Origin: an uncultured Granulicatella sp. | GTDB taxonomy: Bacteria > Bacillota > Bacilli > Lactobacillales > Aerococcaceae | NCBI GenBank assembly: GCA_947254045.1 | Contig: CAMYBO010000037.1 | Coordinates: forward strand, 1 to 10,564 | DNA: 10,564 nucleotides | Direction of reading: 5' to 3' | Shown here: piece by piece, positions 6,243 to 10,564 of the stretch | How the letters are laid out: each line of letters opens with the position of its first letter | How positions within the stretch are numbered: the first letter of the stretch is position 1 | Notes under the pieces: generated by a model | Database searches by the model: none | What the model was told of the DNA's origin: nothing | The model's input: only the letters and a program-made list of their open reading frames with translations | Made by a program: the position numbers and the translations under genes

Positions 6243-6605
6243 TTATTGTTCCATCAATACACGGAACAGTTTTAATTGTTCTTTTTGATTTGAAAAATAT
6301 TTAGAACGATGAGGGATTTCAAATTGAAACTTTGCTCCCTCTACTTCAAAACTTAATTCATCATTTGATAATAATTTCTTTTGATACTGTACTTTCTCTA
6401 CTCGTTCAACAGGAAATAGTAGCGGTCTTGTATCAGAAAAAGTCGCATCATCTTTTAATTCAAAAAATACACATCCCATTGAAGACCAATAACATATCGA
6501 ATACTCTTCATGGATTAGTCTTTTAACTTGAATGAACACAGCTTTTTCTTCATAGGGTAAATGATATTCTTCTAAATGATTTTTCAAAAACTTCAATGTA
6601 AGCAT
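6243..6605 (-). CDS. Conserved-looking hypothetical protein, 120 residues
   Basis: I do not recognise this protein. It is soluble, with no signal peptide or membrane segment. It starts with an amphipathic, acidic helix-like part (about 1-20). Alternating hydrophobic stretches suggestive of beta strands follow (FIQVKRLI, ICYWSSMGCVFFEL, FPVERVEKVQY, LSFEVEGAKFQFEI), and a likely C-terminal helix closes the protein (about 106-119). That outline would suit a small PH-like or other beta-barrel domain, but I see no diagnostic motif. Two cysteines (38 and 45) are too few for a metal site. AAGGAG lies nine bases before the ATG at 6605, and the gene is packed between the helicase (15-base gap) and the methyltransferase (11-base gap). 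It is therefore very probably translated and co-transcribed with two RNA-acting proteins. Confidence 0.85.
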   Translation of the reverse strand: MLTLKFLKNHLEEYHLPYEEKAVFIQVKRLIHEEYSICYWSSMGCVFFELKDDATFSDTRPLLFPVERVEKVQYQKKLLSNDELSFEVEGAKFQFEIPHRSKYFSNQKEQLKLFRVLMEQ

Positions 6606-6620
6606 CTAAGAAACTCCTTT

Positions 6621-7841
6621 TTACTTTTTCTTCCCTAATGATTTTTTAGGTTTAAAGGATTTTTTATCTTTTGATAGATAAGATTTTTTAGCGAATCCTT
6701 TTTTCTCTTTTGGTTTATAAGGTTTCTTTTCCACTACTTTTTTCTTTTGAGCATCTTGTAGTTGACTCGAATGAACTTGGAATGCTTCTAGTTTTACATC
6801 AGCTGGAATGAGTTTTTTCAAGTCTCTCACTTCTTTTTCTTTTACAAAACTAATGACTAAACCATCTTTCCCCATTCTTCCAGTTCTTCCTGAACGGTGG
6901 GTATATACTTCTTTATTTTCAGGTAAATCATAATGAATCACGACTGGTAAGTCTTCAATATCTAATCCACGTGCTGCCACATCCGTTGTTAATAAGATAG
7001 GAACTTCTCCTTTTTTAAAGGCTTGAATCGCAGCTTTACGATTGATTTGATTTTCATTGCTCGTTAGTAAAGCGCATGGAATATTGTGGTATTGTAATTT
7101 CTCTGCTAAAATTCCTGCATTTGCCAATGAATTTACAAATACTAAGGCTTGATATTCCTTCATATTGGCAAACTTTCTTAACAATTCATCTTTTTTTCGA
7201 ACAGGAGATTCAATATATACATGTTTTACATTCCCATTTCCCGCCATTTTTTGTTCATTTTCTACCCATTTTGGAGTCATATTAATCCATTGATGAATAG
7301 ACTCTAATATTTCATTTTTAGTGGCTGAAAAACAAATCATTTGTCGTTGTGATGGACATTTTTTAATGAAAGAACGAGTTTGTTCTAAATGTTCTTGTGC
7401 TAATAAATAATCCGCTTCGTCCAAAACAAGTGTTTGAACTTTGTGCAGTTTTAATTTCTTTTGATTCGCTAATTCCGTTAATCGACCTGGTGTACCAACA
7501 ACTAATTCTGGTTTTTTCTTCAGGTTCTCAATTTGACGTTTTACATTTGCTCCGCCAGCTAAGACTAACATCGTCAGTTCTGGCAATTTCCATTCACGAA
7601 TCACTTCACCAATTTGTTGTGCTAACTCTTGACTAGGTACTAAAATGACTGCTTGTAATTCATGATTAATTTCAATTTTTTCTAATAATGGTAATAGGTA
7701 AGCTAATGTTTTCCCTGTTCCAGTTGGGGAAACTGCTACAACGTCTTCCCCATTTTGAATCAATTCCTTTGTTGCTTCTTGAATCGGTGTTAATGCTTTA
7801 AAACATTTTTTATTCCATTTATTTTGAATATATTCTTTCAT
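6621..7841 (-). CDS. DEAD-box ATP-dependent RNA helicase
   Basis: This is a cytoplasmic ATP-driven RNA helicase that locally unwinds duplexes, probably in ribosome assembly or RNA decay. The 406-residue protein has both RecA-like domains. Motifs in order are a Q-motif region F-x-x-L-T-P-I-Q at 14-21, SPTGTGKT (I, 38-45), PSQELA (Ia, 69-74), TPGR (Ib, 117-120), DEAD (II, 141-144), SAT (III, 172-174), VFVNS (IV, 234-238), TTDVAARGLD (V, 285-294) and HRSGRTGR (VI, 315-322). A Lys/Pro-rich basic tail (about 365-406) follows, as in helicases that hold RNA non-specifically. Size and layout are closest to Bacillus YfmL/CshC-like proteins, but paralogues are hard to tell apart by eye. The ATG at 7841 has AAGGAG six bases upstream, and that site overlaps the preceding stop codon, so translation is probably coupled. 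Confidence 0.97.
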   Translation of the reverse strand: MKEYIQNKWNKKCFKALTPIQEATKELIQNGEDVVAVSPTGTGKTLAYLLPLLEKIEINHELQAVILVPSQELAQQIGEVIREWKLPELTMLVLAGGANVKRQIENLKKKPELVVGTPGRLTELANQKKLKLHKVQTLVLDEADYLLAQEHLEQTRSFIKKCPSQRQMICFSATKNEILESIHQWINMTPKWVENEQKMAGNGNVKHVYIESPVRKKDELLRKFANMKEYQALVFVNSLANAGILAEKLQYHNIPCALLTSNENQINRKAAIQAFKKGEVPILLTTDVAARGLDIEDLPVVIHYDLPENKEVYTHRSGRTGRMGKDGLVISFVKEKEVRDLKKLIPADVKLEAFQVHSSQLQDAQKKKVVEKKPYKPKEKKGFAKKSYLSKDKKSFKPKKSLGKKK

Positions 7842-7850
7842 AATTTCTCC

Positions 7851-8867
7851 TTAATTAAATGTAATTCCTGCTGAATTTCTTAATGCTTCAATCACTTCTA
7901 AAACATTTCGACTGATTATTTTACTTTGTTCATATTGTACTAGTGATTCTGGTGAACGTTCTAATATTTTTGCAAAAGCAATAGCTTCCCATTCTAATGG
8001 ATTTTTCCGCAGTTCATATTCCTTCGTTTCTTGAACTTCACTCATATAAAGAGTTCTTACTTCTTTAATTTCTTGGCAATCATTGATTTGTAATGTTTCT
8101 TTTCCGAAGTAGATTTCTTGAGGAAGACATACGTTCAACACTTTTCCAACAAAAATCGTTACATCAAACGTTGGATACACCAATGATACAATTCCTTTCC
8201 CATCCGCTTGATTCTCTAATTTATGAGCTTGATAATGTACATTTTCCGGCATTCCAAACCAGCTAATCGCATTGTAAATAGGATAAACCCCTAAATCCAT
8301 TAAGGCTCCACCACCTGAAGCTAATGAAAATGAACTCGCAACTTCACCTTTTAAAAATGCATCATATTTTGAAGAGTATTTTGCATAAGATAAAACGGCT
8401 CCTTTTACTTCATTCATTCTAGGAGCAATGAATTTCCCAATTTCTTGAAATGCTGGCTCATAATAATGACGAATAGCCTCCATTACGAATAAGTTTTTTG
8501 CAACCGCTAATTGATGAACTTCATCCCACTCTTCAACAGATAAAAAGGATGGTTTTTCAACAATAATATTTTTCTGATGTTCTAATAATTGTTTTGAATA
8601 ACTACCATGTGTATGGTTTGGTGATCCGATATAAACAACATCCCAATTTTCTAATAAAAATTCATTCCATTGATTAGTCCATGTAGGAATCTGATGTTTT
8701 GTGGCAAATTCTTCTGCTTTTTCAAGAGTTCTACTATATACAGAAACTACTTCAAAACTTTTTGTTTTTTGGACTGCTTCTACAAACGACGAAGAAATCC
8801 AACCTGTACCAATAATTGCTAATTTATTCAACTTCAACACTCCATTTCTTCCTGGATAGTCTATCAT
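7851..8867 (-). CDS. Gfo/Idh/MocA-family NAD(P)-dependent oxidoreductase
   Basis: Members of this family oxidise or reduce hydroxyl/keto groups of sugars, inositols or related compounds; the substrate here is unknown. With the ATG at 8867 the protein has 338 residues. The Rossmann motif AIIGTGWISSSF is near 17-28, EKPS with the catalytic-type lysine near 104-107, and the C-terminal domain with GGGALMDLGVYPIY near 185-198 resembles dihydrodiol-dehydrogenase-like members. The start is uncertain. ATG 8867 has a close AAGGA site but overlaps a plausible -10 box. GTG 8840 (after AGGAAG) or TTG 8831 (after GGAG) would start nearer the Rossmann motif, as most relatives do. The open frame extends to a TTG at 8906, but that lies in the upstream terminator and is rejected. 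It is the first gene of its operon. Confidence 0.93.
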   Translation of the reverse strand: MIDYPGRNGVLKLNKLAIIGTGWISSSFVEAVQKTKSFEVVSVYSRTLEKAEEFATKHQIPTWTNQWNEFLLENWDVVYIGSPNHTHGSYSKQLLEHQKNIIVEKPSFLSVEEWDEVHQLAVAKNLFVMEAIRHYYEPAFQEIGKFIAPRMNEVKGAVLSYAKYSSKYDAFLKGEVASSFSLASGGGALMDLGVYPIYNAISWFGMPENVHYQAHKLENQADGKGIVSLVYPTFDVTIFVGKVLNVCLPQEIYFGKETLQINDCQEIKEVRTLYMSEVQETKEYELRKNPLEWEAIAFAKILERSPESLVQYEQSKIISRNVLEVIEALRNSAGITFN

Positions 8868-8890
8868 ATTTTCCTTAAAATCTCTAGCAA
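8863..8890 (-). promoter_or_regulatory. Possible promoter of the oxidoreductase-helicase operon
   Basis: On the minus strand TTGCTA (8890-8885) and TATGAT (8868-8863) are 16 bases apart. They lie just downstream of the terminator of the ABC-transporter operon, where a new promoter is required. Transcription would begin near 8856. The -10 box contains the ATG at 8867, so if this promoter is right the oxidoreductase must start at GTG 8840 or TTG 8831. The -35 match is only moderate. Confidence 0.45.
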
Positions 8891-8904
8891 TCCTCGTTCC
8901 AAAC

Positions 8905-8930
8905 AAAAAAGAGGCTGGAATTCCAACCTC
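8905..8930 (-). terminator. Intrinsic terminator of the ABC-transporter operon
   Basis: On the minus strand GAGGTTGG (8930-8923) pairs with CCAGCCTC (8918-8911), including one U-G wobble, around an AATT loop, and six U residues follow at 8910-8905. It begins seven bases after the permease stop codon. This is a textbook rho-independent terminator and separates the transporter genes from the oxidoreductase operon. Confidence 0.92.
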
Positions 8931-8937
8931 TTCATCA

Positions 8938-9588
8938 TTAATACAATGATAATCTTTTTTCTAAAATTTTCTGACCTTGTTCAAACACTAAACAGATGCA
9001 CCAGTAGATTAAAGCTACTAAAATATACATCGTCATATAGTCGAATTCTCGTCCTCCAACAATTTTAGCATTTTGAAAAATATCCGGTACCGTAATCATT
9101 GCTGCCAACGATGTTCCTTTAATCATATCTAATAAGACATTACTTAATGGTGGTACTGAAATTCTAAATGCTTGAGGAACAATCACTCTTCTTAATGTTT
9201 GAAAATAATTCAATCCTAAGGAAGTAGAAGCTTCCCATTGACCATAGTCCACTGCATCAATCGAAGATCTCAATACTTCACAGATGTATGCACTACTTGC
9301 AATACTAAAACATAAAATTGCACAGACTAGAGCTGGAAGTTGAATTTTTAAATAAGGCAAACCGAAATATAATAAGAATAAAAATACTAATGTAGGAGTT
9401 CCTCTCATAAAAGAAACATGAAAATTAGCAATCATTCTTAAAACTCTAATGTTCGATCGTTTCATTAAAACAAACATGAACCCTAAAATCGTTCCGAAAA
9501 TAAAACTTACTCCAGCAATTCCTAATGTATATTGTAAACCACTTAATACAAAGGAAAGACTATGAATCGCTAACTTAAGATTAAACAA
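8938..9588 (-). CDS. Amino-acid ABC transporter permease (His/Glu/Gln/Arg/cystine type)
   Basis: This is the integral membrane subunit of an importer for polar amino acids. The 216-residue protein has about five hydrophobic segments. RGTPTLVFLFLLYFGLP at 62-78 is a conserved feature of this permease subfamily. The EAA loop that docks the ATPase lies at about 116-140 (GQWEASTSLG to VIVPQA). LDMIKGTSLAAMI at 153-165 is also characteristic. The sequence resembles cystine-type permeases (TcyB/YecS-like), but the substrate is not proven. The start is a TTG at 9588 with AGAGG nine bases upstream; no suitable in-frame ATG exists near the N-terminus. An out-of-frame ATG nearby opens a four-codon frame that ends over the TTG. 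It follows the binding-protein gene by 13 bases and ends just before a terminator. No ATPase gene accompanies it. Confidence 0.95.
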   Translation of the reverse strand: MFNLKLAIHSLSFVLSGLQYTLGIAGVSFIFGTILGFMFVLMKRSNIRVLRMIANFHVSFMRGTPTLVFLFLLYFGLPYLKIQLPALVCAILCFSIASSAYICEVLRSSIDAVDYGQWEASTSLGLNYFQTLRRVIVPQAFRISVPPLSNVLLDMIKGTSLAAMITVPDIFQNAKIVGGREFDYMTMYILVALIYWCICLVFEQGQKILEKRLSLY

Positions 9589-9601
9589 TCGTCATCGCCT
9601 C

Positions 9602-10477
9602 TTATTCTACATCAGAAAAATCAATTTTTTCTAATTTCAAATCTTTTGGTTGAGTTACATCTTCACCAGCAAAGAATGTTTTAGAAATTTCAGTTAATGT
9701 TCCATCTTCTTTCATTGATTTTAATGCTTCATTGAATTTTTGTTGAACAACTTCATTTCCTAATTTAATAGAGAAGCTTGCGCTATATGGGTTTGCGTAA
9801 ACACCTTCGTTAATTTTAATTGGGAAAGTGTCTTTACAGAATACTACAGCAATTTTTTGTAAGTAGTAGTCATTGATGATAACGTCTGTACGACCATTTA
9901 CTAAATCAGACATATAAACATCATTTGTAACATTGTCATAAACAACTAATTCAGCGCCTAATTTTTTAGCAAATTTCATGTAGTTTGTACTTGCAGCACC
10001 TGCAGCTTTTTTACCTTTTACATCAGCCCAAGAATAAATTCCTGAATTGTCGCTTTCACGAACAACCATTGATGTAAATGAATATTTATGAGGTTCAGTA
10101 CGTAAATATTTATCAATATATTTTGAACCTTCTTCGATTGAGTAATTCGCAATATCCACTTGACCGCTATCTAAAGCTGTTAACATTCCGTCAACACCCA
10201 TTTCAGTGAAGTCAACTTCTAAGTTTAAGCGTTTAGCTACTTCTTTTACGATTTCAACATCATAACCAGTTAAAGAGTTGTCTTTATCAGTATGGAATGA
10301 TTGTGGATATAAAGTACCCGCTGTTGCAACTTTAATCTTTCCTGATTTCTCAATTGCATCCCAATTTTTTTGTGCTTGTGATACAGTATCTTTGCTTGTT
10401 GTAGTACTTGTTGAATTTGAACAAGCTCCTAAAAATAATGTTACAGCAACAGCACCTAGTTTAAACCATTTATTCAT
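9602..10477 (-). CDS. Amino-acid ABC transporter substrate-binding lipoprotein (family 3)
   Basis: This extracellular lipoprotein captures an amino acid and delivers it to the membrane permease. The 291-residue precursor has a positively charged start, a hydrophobic core and the lipobox LGAC with Cys19 as the lipidation site. A Ser/Thr-rich linker follows (20-34). The mature part is a two-lobed family 3 binding protein: TAGTLYPQSFHTDKDNSLTGYDVEIVKEVAKRL at about 52-84 contains the family signature, and VDGMLTALDSGQVDIA lies at 95-110. The pattern recalls cystine or related sulfur-amino-acid binders, but ligand residues cannot be assigned with confidence by eye. The ATG at 10477 has AAAAGGATGAT upstream, with a rather long spacer of about ten bases. 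It is the first gene of a two-gene operon with the permease and has its own promoter. Confidence 0.96.
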   Translation of the reverse strand: MNKWFKLGAVAVTLFLGACSNSTSTTTSKDTVSQAQKNWDAIEKSGKIKVATAGTLYPQSFHTDKDNSLTGYDVEIVKEVAKRLNLEVDFTEMGVDGMLTALDSGQVDIANYSIEEGSKYIDKYLRTEPHKYSFTSMVVRESDNSGIYSWADVKGKKAAGAASTNYMKFAKKLGAELVVYDNVTNDVYMSDLVNGRTDVIINDYYLQKIAVVFCKDTFPIKINEGVYANPYSASFSIKLGNEVVQQKFNEALKSMKEDGTLTEISKTFFAGEDVTQPKDLKLEKIDFSDVE

Positions 10478-10516
10478 GATTTTATCATCCTTTTTTCATA
10501 TATTTTTGACTAACAT

Positions 10517-10545
10517 AAAATAGCACACCATGAGGAAGAAATCAA
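10517..10545 (-). promoter_or_regulatory. Probable promoter of the amino-acid ABC transporter operon
   Basis: On the minus strand TTGATT (10545-10540) and TATTTT (10522-10517) are 17 bases apart, with TGC directly before the -10 box (extended -10). Transcription would start near 10510, leaving a leader of about 33 bases, too short for a T-box or S-box riboswitch. The design is almost the same as the rimP promoter (same -35 box, same spacing, same TGTGC context). The -10 box itself is weaker. Sequence beyond 10564 is not available. Confidence 0.55.
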
Positions 10546-10564
10546 TCATTTTTTACTTTTTTAT

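Noticed and set aside
8868..8906. N-terminal extension of the oxidoreductase to a TTG at 8906
   Set aside because: The TTG lies in the U-run of the preceding intrinsic terminator and there is no ribosome site, so a transcript starting downstream could not include it.
10478..10564. T-box, S-box or other riboswitch upstream of the amino-acid transporter
   Set aside because: The predicted leader is only about 33 bases long and contains no specifier-loop, antiterminator or terminator features.

Overview
This window is AT-rich DNA from a low-GC Gram-positive bacterium, most likely of the order Lactobacillales. A Carnobacteriaceae genus such as Granulicatella is possible, but I infer that from the general look of the proteins and did not compare sequences. 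Strong AGGAGG-type ribosome binding sites, SigA-like promoters, and the gene order rimP-nusA-ylxR-ylxQ-infB-rbfA all support this. Every convincing gene lies on the minus strand, so transcription runs from right to left.

Right end (10564 to 8905): a promoter drives a two-gene operon for a family 3 amino-acid ABC importer. It encodes a substrate-binding lipoprotein and a membrane permease, and a clear intrinsic terminator closes it. No ATPase gene is present in the operon.

Middle (8890 to 5274): a second, closely packed operon encodes a Gfo/Idh/MocA-type NAD(P)-dependent oxidoreductase, a DEAD-box RNA helicase, a 120-residue protein I do not recognise, and a SpoU/TrmH-family RNA 2'-O-methyltransferase. 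Intergenic gaps are about 9 to 15 bases. Two of the four proteins act on RNA, probably rRNA.

Junction (5472 to 5101): a gene-free stretch of 372 bases. It starts with an unusually GC-rich and highly folded element: three hairpins enclosed by a long-range 10-bp pairing. It continues with the intrinsic terminator of the methyltransferase operon, and ends with the promoter and leader of the next operon. That leader contains a perfect 10-bp hairpin followed by a short U-run, which looks like an attenuator. A 14-codon reading frame inside the hairpin ends on the rimP start codon.

Left part (5100 to 67): the conserved nusA-infB operon, complete from rimP to rbfA. Its products mature the 30S subunit (RimP, RbfA), control transcription elongation and termination (NusA), bind RNA (YlxR, YlxQ) and start translation (IF-2). 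All six genes look intact.

Left edge (1 to 52): 14 bases after the rbfA stop, the sequence resembles the end of an ISL3-family insertion sequence. This is the best hint of mobile DNA, but only its last 50 or so bases are visible. I saw no tRNA, rRNA or CRISPR array. Most of the window is ordinary housekeeping DNA; the unusual signals are in the 5101-5472 junction and at the left edge.
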